Source: Odiellus spinosus (Eukaryota; Arthropoda; Arachnida; Opiliones; Phalangiidae). Taken from it: a stretch of DNA of 64,000 bases. The stretch covers positions 2,496,159-2,560,158 of the forward strand of contig OY987228.1 in NCBI GenBank assembly GCA_963920705.1, written 5' to 3'. The position numbers were made by a program, and so were the translations under genes. The notes below the pieces were generated by a model that saw only the letters and a program-made list of their open reading frames with translations, was not told where the DNA came from and did no database searches. Below are positions 19,374 through 30,208 of this stretch, one piece after another; position 1 is the stretch's first letter, and each line of letters begins with the position of its first letter.

Positions 19374-22300
19374 TCAATTCGTATTCATTTTTTTTTCGCT
19401 TCCGTCCGCTTTGTAGTCGAAAGGCCAAGTGTCGAGATTATTTAGAATATATCGTTTATCATTTGTGCGTCTAAACTTTTTGGTTGGCTTGGTCGACTCT
19501 AGGGCCATCTGTGTTTTGTATCTTTTCACGTTAAAAGGAATTTGGAGCGTTAATTCTTTTTGAGGATCCATGATTAATTCTTCGAAATTTTCTAAGCCAA
19601 TAGCTCCGACATTTTCACGATTTAAAGTGATGCCTTTACATTTTTGTACATTTTTTTGAGATTCTTTTAATTTATAGACATAACGTTTTGGTCTCGTCGC
19701 CATAAACAAATCTATCGAATTGCCCTTTAATTCGTCGGCCCACGATCCCACGGAAGTGCCAATAGAAGGATCCCACGCCTCTGGGGTAGTGATATAAAGG
19801 CACGAGTCCGTATCCCCATATACGCGGCCCTATCCAATTTAAACAAAGTTTCATAAGCGGAAACGAAACTACCCACAATAGCATTACCGTAATTATACGA
19901 AGGCGCGTAATTTCTTTCGCTTTTGAGGCTTAACATCGCAATTTCGTCAGTTACGGGTCGCAAATCGGCTATTTCAACGCTAGGGTTTCCTAAATATTTA
20001 ATTAATTCTGCATATTTATTAATTAGTACAGTCTTAGTATGGTTAGCTCTGAGCCCTACACGTCCTTATAGCGCGTTAATATTTATTTTTCCCGTGTGAC
20101 GTAATCCAGGGTTGCCAGTAATGTCAAAAATATTTAAATTTAATTTTTCACTTTTATTAATTTTTTCGACAATTTTTTTTTCTGTGACAGCATCACTTGG
20201 AAATCCCGAATTCGCTATTTTAAGGCCAATAAAGCCCGTCATGTACTGACTAAAGAAATTTTCTTGTTTGTGATAGTGATAAACCTCGTAAATATCTAAG
20301 ATTTTGTAATTAGCATACTTTACGGCCCAATAGAGCTCGTTGCTAACCCAAACACCTTCTAAGGCGCTATCGTTCTCTCCGTGATTACAAACGTTTAACT
20401 GAAATTTAGCACACATTTTACACAGCGGGTAATATAATTTTCCATGCACTTGAACGGGTAAAACGGGAATATAAAGATTTGGGGGGGGGGGGGGGTAGTA
20501 CACGTGCGTGGATAACCTCAAAATACGCATCTGCTTTGTAATTAAAGTTAGAGGTAATAATGCTGGGGTGTAATCCCGGAAAAAACTTATCGCGACAAAT
20601 ATGGGGGTAAAGCGAAATTATATCTAAATATTTTATGGTTTGATGAGTTTGGGGCACGCTTTTCAATTTAAATACGCTACAACGACCACCATATAAAGCG
20701 CTGCGTCCATTAATACGGGGGCGTAATGCTAGACTTTTGCAAAAAGCTTTGGCTTAGGCGTTTTCCTACAAAAAGCGATAAAATTGACATTCTTTTACCG
20801 AAATATATTTATGGTTTGGAAGAGTTTCTCGAATAAAAATATCTCTATCCAAAGTGCGTTCGTGAAGATGTTTATTGCTTGCTTTTAATAGCGAATTATA
20901 AGAATTTAAAGCCGAACAAAGCTCGCATCCGTGATAAAAACAACCGTCAAAATTATTAGCTATCGGTATGGATCAACTTGTTTTTCCCCTCCGTATAAAG
21001 CTGTCTGAAGTTTTACGCCTTCTTGTTTTTCAAACCAAGCCAAATATTTTAAACTAATTTGAGAATAGGCAAATTGATTGTGATATCCATTAGGAGGGAC
21101 AATTCCCATTGTATACGGTTTAAGATAATTGTTTAGAAAAATGGTAGTCAAACACCCGGCTATAGTTACGTTTGGCAAACTAAAAATATCAAAACCTGTA
21201 ATTTTTAAATAAATGTCTCGAAAAACTACCATCCCTTCCCGTAACAATTTTACATCCTGGCTACAGTATTTTAAAACTTCTTCGTGAATGTCATATTCCT
21301 CTTTCTCACGACTCTCGTACCATTTTTCAAAATTTAAAAAATCTTGATCTTTCATTTTTTCCGGGCTAAAATAATGTTTTGGTGGCAGTGCCCCTTTATA
21401 ATCTAAAGTTGAGTTATTGTAAAAAGAGAAAGGAAAATATCCTTTTACTACGTCATCATCAAGCCCGAACATTTACGTAAAATTTCTTAAAGGGACAGCG
21501 ACGGAGGAATAACTGTCGACAAATCTTAACTGTAAATTTTTCAATGAGATGAGTAAAATTTTGGAACCGTCATAAATAAGAAAAGGCAATAAATTTCGTT
21601 CAATTAACTTCCTTATAATGAAGTAAAGGTCGAAGCTTTTTCCAAAATGTGAGAAGATTGAAAAGCCATGGAAACGCGCCTTTCTAGTCTTGCGTTTTCT
21701 TATTTTTTGAGAACCCACAATCACTTCCGTTGATAAAATATAATCCAAAAACTTGTCAATGCAATCTTTTCCATAAAAAATCATTTTTTCGTAACTACCA
21801 TTCTCTAATTCAGCTTCACTAATCAATAAAATGGGAACAAAAATAATCGTTTTCTAAAATGGTTTCAGTATCGAAAAAAATTAACCGACTTTTTTCACGG
21901 GGGGTGCAAAGGGGCATGACTTAATGCAATTGTTCGGGATGTTTAATCAGGCAACGCTGACAACGGGGTAAACAGTCGTGATTTTTACCTAGCAAATGGC
22001 CACATTTTAAACACCTCTTTTTTGACCCGCATGTTCCGTTAGAAACATGCGCTTCAAAACAAGCCCCCCAAGCAAAATAGCAAAAACATTCCGCGCACCG
22101 CTCTAAATTGTTCATGGTATGATAAGCGGGTGTATGACAACGAAAGCAAATATATTCAGTCGTGTTCGGACATCTATGTTTCTTTTTTTGAAAATCCGTA
22201 TGAAACGTTTTTAAACAAGGATTACACGAAGTTTTACCCCCCTTTATTGAATGAAGAGTTTTTGCAACATGAATGTGAGACCCTACCTTTAATAAGTAAA

Positions 22301-23122
22301 TATTGCTAGGGGCGTCGGGACCTTCGTAAAATATTATATATATATTATAACAATTCGATAAAGGGGAAGTAAAAAATTTTGCATTTTGTTAATAATACTA
22401 ATCATGTTTACTGTTCCTTCATCTAGACCCGCTTTTTCGTGTAGTTCTTTGGCCATTTTTAATTGTATTTTTTTCCCGTATTTAATTTTTTGAAATTCTT
22501 TTTTGTCAAATAATTCGGGTTGTTTAATTTCATTGAAATAAAATCGATCCGCAAGTAATTGGCCTAATATAATATCTCGTCCGAAACAAAAATTGTCCGT
22601 GTCATTGTCAAAAAAAATAAAATTAGAATTTTTTGGAGCCAGTCATTTAAATTAGCTAAAGTTCTGTTTTTAACAGAACGTTGGTAACCTCCAATATTTT
22701 GGGCCAAATCTATGAAAATTAAATCAAATTTCCAGTTATCACTTTCTACAATTAAGTCTTTAGAATTTGATTGTATAACCCGACTTAACGATCGAATAAT
22801 ACGCTTGGGAGTGAGTTTGTCTATTTTAATTAAATTTATATTAACTGGCGTATTTAAACTTTCGGAATTTAAACTAAAACGTAAATGAGTAAAGTTTTCA
22901 CGATCCAATAATATTTCGCGAATTATTTCTGCTAAAATTCTTTTAAAGATTTTATAGAAATTCATGAAATTGAATTCGAACATCTATTTCTTTTGTCTTC
23001 CATTTATATGAGAGCTTATTTAATCGGCGTTGAATGTGATAGAAACGCTTAAGATTAGGGAAAGAAGAGGTATCAGAATCGCTAGCGGTAGAAGATGAAG
23101 AGGTTTCTGAATTATCGGCCAT
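19374..23122 (-). pseudogene. Polinton protein-primed DNA polymerase B, frameshifted
   Basis: Pieces in several minus-strand frames follow family-B order. N-terminus from ATG 23122 (MADNSETSSSS) and 22983-22564; Cys-rich region 22240-21921 (CFRCHT, CAECFCYF, CLKCGHLL); Exo I FFDTETILEND near 21890; Exo II-like SHFGKSFD near 21650, with Phe where Asn is usual; GCFYHGC near 20945; Exo III YCSQDVKLLREG near 21270. Motif A is DIISLYP near 20625; fingers and SGFP at 20450-20200; motif C YGDTDS near 19820; and PKRYVYKL near 19685. Frameshifts include one at a 15-G run (20481-20495). It is the replicative polymerase of Polintons and adintoviruses. It cannot give a full protein as it stands. Confidence 0.9.
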
Positions 23123-23532
23123 TTTTATGCGGAATTATTTTTTTAAAATATTTCTAATTAAAGACACAAAGTTTTTTTTAATTCAAAGGATATTTTTGTT
23201 GTCAAAAGTATTTACTCGTTACCTTCTTTGGAGCAATGATTTGAGTTTCTTTACTGTTTTGAATTCTTTCGCAGCATTTGTAAAAGGCGTTGACCAATTT
23301 TACACCATCTCGATCCGATTCATCAGTCACACTACAAAATTAATAATTGTAAATTAAAACCAAATTTTGCGAATTTAAAACTATTTAAAAACCTTACAAG
23401 TATTTTAATTTTTTATGGTCCGCTTTCCAGAGTTCGTCAATGGGACTGTTTCCAATGTCCTCCATTTTATATAAGTTCATTTCTATATAAAACAGCCCAT
23501 TCGTACGGGGTCTCGTTTTTGATTCGTAGTAA
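23123..23532. other. AT-rich spacer upstream of polymerase B
   Basis: No convincing ORF. It separates the polymerase start (23122) from the small exon at 23533. Confidence 0.35.
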
Positions 23533-23766
23533 TTACCATTTAGCCTTAAACGCACGAGAGCTTTCTTTTACTTTTTCAAGAAAAATATTGTCATCAGGCG
23601 CTATTAATTTTTCTAAATTTAAAAACGAAGTTATTTTTCGTTTTGAACTACTCAATTTATGAGAGGTACTGGGTCGATTGATGTCTGGCAATTCGTTTAA
23701 ATTACATTCCGCTTCTTCTACTGTAATGTCGGGAGATGGCAAAGGGCTGGACAAATCCAGTATATC
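23533..23766 (-). CDS. Exon-like ORF of unknown function
   Basis: A pyrimidine-rich acceptor (TTTTTTTTGACGTTAG on the minus strand) ends at 23767. The frame is then open from GAT at 23766 to a stop at 23533, reading DILDLSSPLPSPDITVEE and a Ser/Lys-rich middle, ending RAFKAKW. There is no ATG at its start, so it looks like a 3' exon or a fragment. No family recognised. Confidence 0.3.
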   Translation of the reverse strand, partial: DILDLSSPLPSPDITVEEAECNLNELPDINRPSTSHKLSSSKRKITSFLNLEKLIAPDDNIFLEKVKESSRAFKAKW

Positions 23767-23850
23767 CTAACGTCAAAAAAAATGTGAGCCTCACAAACTG
23801 TTTTTTCATTGGTGGGCTAACATTTTGTATTTTTTCTTAATAAAGAGATA

Positions 23851-23938
23851 ATAACACAAATTGTTTAATTAAAAATGTATTTTTATTTTCAAGCTATAAC
23901 ACAAATTGTTTAATTAAAAATGTATTTTTTTTTCAAGC
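23851..23938. repeat. 44-bp tandem duplication
   Basis: AACACAAATTGTTTAATTAA with its flanks occurs twice in a row (from about 23851 and 23897), just downstream of the stop of the three-exon gene, probably in its 3' UTR. Confidence 0.6.
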
Positions 23939-24506
23939 TATTTCTTCATCACTATATTCTTCATCTGTGTCGTATTTTTTATAGTTGAAAATATAATCTT
24001 TAAGCCATTTTTTTAGTTGTTTAGATTTACAATAATATTTACGGATCTACAAAAAATCAAATATTAATATTTTATTTTTTAAACAGTGTTTTCAACTCCA
24101 TACCTTTTTTTCTAATCTTAACACTTTAGAATCATAATCCGCAATTGAACTATACTGACCGTCAAAGAATTCGCGGTATCTAATATAAAGTAATTTTTTT
24201 AGTTCAATTTTTAATTTGTTGAAAAAAAAACCGACATACGTACTTTAGAGCAAAAATGACGATTTTGTACGAGATGAATTGATGGAACATTTCTTCGTTA
24301 TGAAACTCCCATCCCATAAAGTTTAAAGCTTTATACGGACAATGGTGGTTCGTATAATGGTAAGGATAAGGGCATACTGTTAAAGCTTTATCCCCAAACG
24401 TTTTAACGTGGCAACCCCATAATACGGCTTGAGGATGAAACAAATAATTGTCAAACTCCCACACATTTAATTTACATAATTCAGAGAGTCTATTCTCTAA
24501 CTTCAT
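23933..24506 (-). CDS. Three-exon gene of unknown function
   Basis: Minus-strand exons at 24506-24244, 24179-24104 and 24046-23933 are joined by GTACGT...TTATATTAG and GTATGG...TTTTTTGTAG introns. All phases fit: a split Lys codon at the first junction and phase 0 at the second. The product has WGCHVKTFG, a Cys/His-rich CPYPYHYTNHHCPYKAL segment that could bind zinc, GWEFHNEEMF, a charged coiled-coil-like middle and an acidic end (YDTDEEYSDEEIA). The family is not recognised. The ATG at 24506 lies inside the inserted element that begins at 24490, so the true 5' part is probably the ORF at 26031-26288 on the other side. It sits within the Polinton block on the same strand. Confidence 0.55.
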
Positions 24507-26030
24507 TCGGATCGAAAGCTGCTCGAATCATTCGGAATTCGGGTTGTCTGGGCCAAAAATACAAATAAGCGTATTCTGTAGGGCTCAAATGCGAATCATT
24601 CGGTTCGGGTTGATTCGAACCATTCGGCGGCCGATAGAGCCGTCCGAATCAAGTTTCCTCTCTTTTTGAGTGTTTTCCCCCTTTCTTTCAGCCCCGTTTC
24701 TCCTCGTCTCAAGGTGTTTGTACGTAAAATTTAACCGCCATGTTTCATCAACTACAAATCAAAATAATCAAATTTGCGGCAATAAAAAACTACCCGTGGT
24801 CAATTAAGTAATTAGAATTGTATTTTAAACGTGTCGATTGCGTGGGGGCCCATCTATTTACGTTTATGTTAGATTTTTCGGTTGATAGGTAAGGTTAACG
24901 AGTCAATGATTTTAGGCCTTGGTTGATAATACCCGGCTCCGTCCCAAGGTTGGTAGAGTCTAGAGATATTCGCTGGCTCCGTCCGACGGTCCGAGGCTCT
25001 TGCCAAAATTTTTCAATTTGACCGACGAATTTTGACGGAGCTTCGAGAATTTGGACCCGGGCGGCTACCAATATTTTAAGCGTAAACGTATACAAACTTG
25101 CCGGCGATTTTTTTTTGTTAGTCAATAACTATACGCTTTTCGCTAAATGATTGTATTTATTTTAAATTAAATCTAATCATTTTAAATTTAACGGTAGATG
25201 ATTGCATTTATTTTAAATTAAATCTAATCTTTTTAAGTTTAACGGTAGATGATTGCATTTATTTTAAATTAAATCTAATCATTTTAAGTTTAACGCTAGA
25301 TGATTGAATTTATTTTAGATTGATATTAAAACTAATAATTAAAAGTCTAGTACGCTAGATGATCTTATTTAAATTAAATTAATATTAAATCTTATGATTT
25401 GGAGCATTACTCTGAATTATTGTTTTATTACGTATCAAATTTATTTCATGAAAGGATTCTTCTAGATAAATACCAACGATTGGTATTTTTATTGCCATCT
25501 TTTAAATTAAAATGGTTATTTAAACCAAAGGTATTATGAAAACCATATAAACTACATTAGTCTGAAATTACCATTTTATTTAATCGTTTATTGAACGAAG
25601 AGTTATTATTCCTATACTAACCCTTAATTTCAAATAAGTTTACACTCTCAGTTTCATTAAATTTAAAAAATAAAAATAACTAAGAGGCATATTCATAATT
25701 TGATCAATATAATAATGCTAAATTTCCCAAGAAATCAAACCCATTTGATCGAGTTGAATAATGTCCCAAAAATATTATTTTAAAAGTCTAAATATTTTTA
25801 AATATTCCCGCCCGAATTCTGACCAATAAGAGAGAAATAATACCTCGCGATCTCCTACTTTCTCCACATAAAATGACGTACACTATGATTCGGATTCGGG
25901 CTCGAAGGGATCCGAATCACCATTCGAATAAGGGTTAGAGAATAAGCTTTTTTGTACCAATCCCGAATGAAGGCGATGCGAATGATTCGAACTCTCCGAA
26001 TTCGAATGCTTTGGATTTTTTAGAGAATAG
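24490..26030. mobile_element. 1.54-kb insertion with 11-bp terminal inverted repeats
   Basis: CTATTCTCTAA at 24490-24500 is exactly inverted as TTAGAGAATAG at 26020-26030. Inside both ends the words GAATCATTCG, CATTCGGAATTCGG and their reverse complements recur (24501-24660 and 25880-26010). No ORF of note is inside. A 51-bp tandem repeat (about 4.5 units built on GGTAGATGATTGCATTTATT) lies at 25139-25380. Both flanks are open reading frames on the minus strand. No target duplication is evident, so the exact ends are provisional. Confidence 0.55.
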
Positions 26031-26288
26031 CCTCCCAGGTGTTATAAAATGCGAATAAGGACGAGACAATAACAGCTGGTAAAACTCAATAAAGACGGGT
26101 TGTGACAACTTGACTAATAGTCTCGTTTTCGTTTCGAATTTTTCGGGATGAAAATCATCCGCGTTGTGACTGGTTAGTAAAACATAACAAGATTCAACCG
26201 CCGCGAAAGCTAAACATTGGAGGGATAAAACTCCTTCCAATCGATGGGCTTGCGCACCTGGAGCGGATGATTCGGTTAAACAAGCCAT
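26031..26288 (-). CDS. 5' part of a split gene of unknown function
   Basis: From ATG 26288 the minus strand reads MACLTESSAPGAQAHRLEGV, then a Cys/Ala segment and VKLSQPVFIEFYQLLLSRPY before entering the inserted element at 26030. The frame continues into the element only by chance to 25935. Since the three-exon gene resumes on the same strand at 24489, this is probably its first exon region, split by the insertion. No family recognised. Confidence 0.4.
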
Positions 26289-26399
26289 GGTGACTATAAA
26301 TTTAATATTGTTGAGAAGCCTTTTTAAAGTAATTTAAATGAGGTTAGTAGGTAAAAGTAACAATTTTATTCAAATTAAATTATGATGTGAAGGTAACGA

Positions 26400-26685
26400 T
26401 TTTTATTTCCCCCGTGGCACAACCGCTTTAAAAAAAAAACCTAGTTTTTTGATAATGGAGAGAGTGAAAGTGTATTACGGTTTACTATAGGAGATAGAGA
26501 GAGAGAACGTTGCTAAGAGCTTACGTATAAAACGCTAGAAGAGAGATGTTTTAGGCTCCCGCGTGCCAAAGCCCTCCGGCGCGAGCGGAAATTTCTCAAC
26601 AAGTTGGGGGTGTCAAAAACAAGTTCTCTCGAACCCTGGGAGTGGCTCTAGCGAGCTTGGGCGGGCACGGGGGTCGAATTTCTTA
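26400..26685. other. Spacer with no assigned gene
   Basis: GAGAGA-rich stretch at 26495-26510 and GC-richer sequence at 26560-26680. It would be expected to hold the rest of the integrase but no integrase core motifs are readable. Confidence 0.3.
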
Positions 26686-26943
26686 TTATTTCGGGGGGTC
26701 AATTTCAAACCTATCGCCAATATTGGTGGCGGGAATTTTTCTTCGCTTAAATTTCTTTCTAGCCGTGACGTGAAGCGTATAAGCTTCAGAACCTTCCAGA
26801 AATTCTTTCACATTCTCCATCGAAATACCCTTATCTTTAACTGCCTGGTATAATGATTCGATAATCGAAAATGACGCCGGATTACTTTCATCAAAATAAA
26901 TTCCTTCTAGGGTGTTGATTTGGTCGTTTTGAACGTTAGCCAT
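26686..26943 (-). pseudogene. Polinton integrase, N-terminal fragment
   Basis: From ATG 26943 the minus strand reads MANVQNDQINTLEGIYFDES, then PASFSIIESLYQAVKDKG, EFLEGSEAYTLHV and KKFKRRKIPA, ending near GDRFEID. This is the conserved N-terminal region of Polinton integrases (Y-F/Y-D, S-F/Y, L-Y-x-x-V, YTLH and a basic R/K cluster) just before the first catalytic Asp block. The sequence then becomes unrelated and stops at 26686. The DDE core and chromodomain are absent, so it is truncated. Position and strand agree with the polymerase and ATPase downstream. Confidence 0.7.
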
Positions 26944-26949
26944 TCTTGG

Positions 26950-27611
26950 GAGTTGGGGCTTTTATTTGGTAGCCCGAACTGTTTTCTAATTGTGTTTACA
27001 GTTTTGCTGGTAATTTTCGTGGGCGGCTTTTTCGCTTTGCGTAATCTGAATTTTAAGGGCGTCGAACGGGTCGGTGTTGCGAGGGGCGACGGGCGTGTTA
27101 ACGACGGAGTTTTGCGGTAAAAACGTCTTAACAAAAGGCGCGAATTCGACCCAGCCTACGGGTTGAGTTCCGAGGCTTTTGCCCTCGCTAAGTTTAATCG
27201 TATGAAAAATTAATTCACGGATATCAGAATCTTTAACGGCGTGGCTCGATTTTCCTCAAAGGTGGAAATAATCGTGAAAGGGCTCACGAAGCAAGTGTAA
27301 TATTGATAGACGGCATCGAACTTTTCCGTTTGGTCGTCCTCGAAGAATAGGGACATGGTATTTCTGTCGTTGAACGACTGGTCCCGAATTTGAATTAAGT
27401 ACTCGGCGATTGTATGGTACATCTCCTCGAATACCGTCCGATGGTTATTTAGGTGCCCCAGGTGGGCCGTAAAACTGGGGCAAACCCGGTGTAACTCGGT
27501 AGCCTCTGCAGACATCAGTGTGATGTCTTTCTCCGCTACGGAATAGCTGGTCAGTCGAAGGATATCGCTCATGGCCGTTGCTTTCAGAGTGTTCATGCAG
27601 TTCTCTCCCAT
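26950..27611 (-). pseudogene. Unknown gene upstream of integrase, one frameshift
   Basis: ATG at 27611 opens 133 codons (MGENCMNTLKATAMSDILRL, then LHRVCPSFTAHLGHL and FVSPFTIISTFEENR) to 27210. A second frame from about 27225 to 26960 continues with GTQPVGWVEFAPFVKTFLPQ and DPFDALKIQ. The two pieces abut, suggesting one frameshifted protein of about 210 residues. The product is unknown; its position next to a Polinton integrase makes an element structural or accessory gene possible. The start codon falls at the edge of the dispersed segment repeated at 30804. Confidence 0.35.
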
Positions 27612-27665
27612 TCGAAAGAAAGACTTGCTCAGTGGTTATAATCTTTGCTTAGCCTAACCTAAAAT

Positions 27666-27830
27666 GTGGCTCAAATGTCCCGGCGTCTAAACGTCCCGGA
27701 GCCCAAATGGCACGGCGTCCAAACGTCCCGGCGCCCAAATGGCACGGCGTCCAAATATCCGGCGCCCAAATGGCACGGCGTCCAAATGTCCGGCGCCCAA
27801 ATGTCGGCGCCCAATTGTCCGGTTCCGCTT
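27666..27830. repeat. Minisatellite based on GGCGCCCAAATGGCAC
   Basis: About ten imperfect units of 15-17 bp with the core GGCGCCCAAATG or GGCGTCCAAACG. Shorter stretches of the same repeat lie at about 30365-30430 (reverse complement) and 30865-30935. Confidence 0.7.
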
Positions 27831-28154
27831 ATCGGTAGATTCTTATGCGTGATTTTAATATCTACTTTTTTTACTATGAGGATCAACGTTGCGTGCTTTT
27901 ATTCAAATACAGTTTGCACAATAGGGAAACTCACGCGAATTGATACGCAATGTTGAGCCTCATAGTAATAAAAGTAGTTTAAAAACATACACATAGAAAA
28001 TACCAAGCACGCGCTCTAGGCGAGATTTTCATTTTCATTGTAAATTCACGAGATAATAATTCAAATAGTTTTTAACCCTAAATTATTTTGGTAAACGTAA
28101 CCTTTAAAAATATCGTCTTCAAAATCTGTTAGTACTGAAATCGTTTTACAAAAT

Positions 28155-28373
28155 ATGGCTAAATCAATGAAAACTCTTAAAACCAAGATGACTAAAAGAA
28201 CAGGCAAGGCAATCATTGGAAGGCAGGGGAAAAGTTCCGCTGTCTTGACTTCGATTCCCACAATCAAAAAAGTGCAAGGCCATCAGATGAAACGAGGAAC
28301 TTACACGACCAAAACACTTGAAAGCAAATTGAGACGACCAGAGCGTAAGGCGAGATTTTCATTTTCATTGTAA
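28155..28373 (+). pseudogene. Basic protein, 5' partial duplicate
   Basis: This is the first half of the 28485 gene, duplicated by the 330-bp tandem repeat. It starts MAKSMKTLKTKMTKRTGKAI and diverges at the repeat junction into a short unrelated tail (ARFSFSL). Confidence 0.5.
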
Positions 28374-28484
28374 ATTCACGAGATAATAATTCAAATAGTT
28401 TTTAACCCTAAATTATTTTGGTAAACGTAACCTTTAAAAATATCGTCTTCAAAATCTGTTAGTACTTAAATCGTTTTACAAAAT

Positions 28485-28847
28485 ATGGCTAAATCAATGA
28501 AAACTCCTAAAACCAAGATGACTAAAAGAACAGGCAAGGCAATCATTGGAAGGCAGGGGAAATGTTCCGTTGTCTTGACTTCGATTCCCACAATCAAAAA
28601 AGTGCAAGGCCATCAGATGAAACGAGGGACTTCCACGACCAAAACACTTGAAAGCAAATTGAGACGACCAGAGCGTACTACTTCGAGACTCGTAACCGGA
28701 CAAATTACAAACCAAATGAAGAAAATTGTTGTTTCTTCGAGTCCCAAGAAAACAATTCGACGATTGACTAAAAATCCAACAGAAAGAAGCCAGATTAAGG
28801 GATCAAATCGGCTTTTAACTCCGACTTTGGCTACCACTGTGAAATAA
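28485..28847 (+). CDS. Small very basic protein (core- or chromatin-like), copy 1
   Basis: ATG 28485 opens 120 codons rich in Lys, Arg, Thr and Ser, starting MAKSMKTPKTKMTKRTGKAI. Middle segments include TIKKVQGHQMKRG, KLRRPERTT and KKTIRRLTKN. There are almost no acidic residues and no hydrophobic core, as in protamine-like or viral DNA-condensing proteins. That role is an inference from composition only. A near-identical copy lies at 31271, which has an extra 8-codon segment (LSLTPIT) near the end. It follows the Polinton block but is on the opposite strand. Confidence 0.45.
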   Translation: MAKSMKTPKTKMTKRTGKAIIGRQGKCSVVLTSIPTIKKVQGHQMKRGTSTTKTLESKLRRPERTTSRLVTGQITNQMKKIVVSSSPKKTIRRLTKNPTERSQIKGSNRLLTPTLATTVK

Positions 28848-28859
28848 TGCGCGTAATAT

Positions 28860-29600
28860 AATCAATTTTTTCAAAATTAAAACAAATATAATTTCTAAAT
28901 TAACCTAAAATCAGAAAACTAATAAAGGACATTTAATATTAACTAAAAAAATTATGTATATATCTTTAAAACTAAAAACCTTTATTTAAGTGTCCCATTG
29001 TTTAAAAATACTGTATATATATATTCTAACATCCGCTGTAAACCGGGGATTTTCCATGACAAACCCATTACGATAACGCCTCTCATGCCCTACCCTAAAC
29101 AAAAGGGGACTTCCGAACGGAAAGGGGTCGAAAGACGCCCGGAAAGAAAGTGGGAGCCGGAAACGATGATTTCCGGCTACACATGGCATAAAACGGGGTG
29201 GTCATAAAGAGTCGAAGGTTGAATTTAAATAAACACTGTTCTCAGAAGGAGTGCCCAAAAAGGGACTCTCGCCAAAGCGAAATAAAAATCAAAAGAAAGT
29301 TGTGTTTAAAAGAAACTTAGTCTCTTCGAGTCGAATTATTCTCGGGACATAGAAAATAAACGAAGTCGCCTAAAACTTAGCCAGCCATAGGAAAATAACC
29401 TCGATAGAATAAAACTTTTGACTAATTATATCCTATCTCAAGTTGTTTCAGTCAGACTTGAGATTAATTAGCGAAGCTCTCCCAAAATAAAAGAACCCAG
29501 CTTAGTAGGAGGCAAAATTAGGTTGAAAAACCCCCTCCCATAATCTTCAACCACGACCAAAATAAGGCAACTAAAGCGACCAGTTATTCCTCCAACTACA
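28860..29600. other. Spacer within long repeat copy 1
   Basis: It separates the two basic ORFs. A frame at 28998-29207 has no ATG and no recognised motif but contains GVERRPERKWEPE and is preserved in the other copy (31806-32015). Polyadenylation-like AATAAA words are frequent. Confidence 0.3.
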
Positions 29601-29606
29601 ACGGCA

Positions 29607-30098
29607 ATGGTTCAAAGCCAGCCGAAGAAAAAGGTTATCATTTCGACTCCGATTTCCGGGAACAAAAGAATTCGAAGCCTATCGAGGAAACCAGTTACGA
29701 TTTCGAGTCCGATCACTGGTAACACAAGAATTCGAAGTCGGCCGAAGCAATCAGTTATCCCTTCGAATAAGACTTCCGGGAGAGAAATAATTCGTCGTAG
29801 GCAGAGACCACAAGTTATCACTTCGACTTCCGCGAACAAAAGAATTCGAAATCAGCCGAGACAACCAGATATCACTACCATTCCTACTTCCGGTAAAAAA
29901 AAAAGAATTCGTAGCCAGCCTAGAAAACCACTTTTTACTTCGAATGCGACTTCCGCGAGCAATAAAATTCGTAGCCAGCAGTTACCACTTCGACTCCGAC
30001 TTCCGCGAGAAATACGATTCGTAGCCAACCGAGAAAACCAGTTACCACTTCGACTTCTTAATACATTAATAAAAGAAAATTGTAAAAAATATATTTAG
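29607..30098 (+). CDS. Repetitive Arg/Ser/Thr-rich basic protein, copy 1
   Basis: ATG 29607 opens 163 codons made of about seven diverged repeats of 19-21 residues with the core ITSTP-T-SGNKRIRSQPRKP (for example ISTPISGNKRIRSLSRKPV). Arg-Ser-rich turns alternate with Ile/Thr strands. Composition suggests binding to nucleic acid. The DNA repeats (about 60 bp, with TTCCGGGAACAAAAGAATTC-type words) show it grew by internal duplication. The last part (LLNTLIKENCKKYI) is non-repetitive. In the other copy a 2-base deletion in an A run truncates it. Confidence 0.45.
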   Translation: MVQSQPKKKVIISTPISGNKRIRSLSRKPVTISSPITGNTRIRSRPKQSVIPSNKTSGREIIRRRQRPQVITSTSANKRIRNQPRQPDITTIPTSGKKKRIRSQPRKPLFTSNATSASNKIRSQQLPLRLRLPREIRFVANRENQLPLRLLNTLIKENCKKYI

Positions 30099-30208
30099 AT
30101 GGTATTTATATTAAACTATATTGTATCTTTAGGAAGTTTATTAAAATTTTCTGCATTTTACGAACGTAACGATCCTATATTTTTTTCTATCTCTGCAGCA
30201 GATGTTCA

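Larger units (their letters stand above)
27811..30190 (+). repeat. Long direct repeat, copy 1
   Basis: From CCAATTGTCCGGTTCCGC (27811) to TATATTTTTTTCTATC (about 30190) the sequence is nearly identical to 30928-32998. Copy 1 also carries a 330-bp tandem duplication inside (28021-28350 and 28351-28680), both halves starting CGAGATTTTCATTTTCATTG. Upstream similarity extends to TTCGAAAGAAAGAC (27611 versus 30804). Both copies encode the same basic ORFs. Confidence 0.9.
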
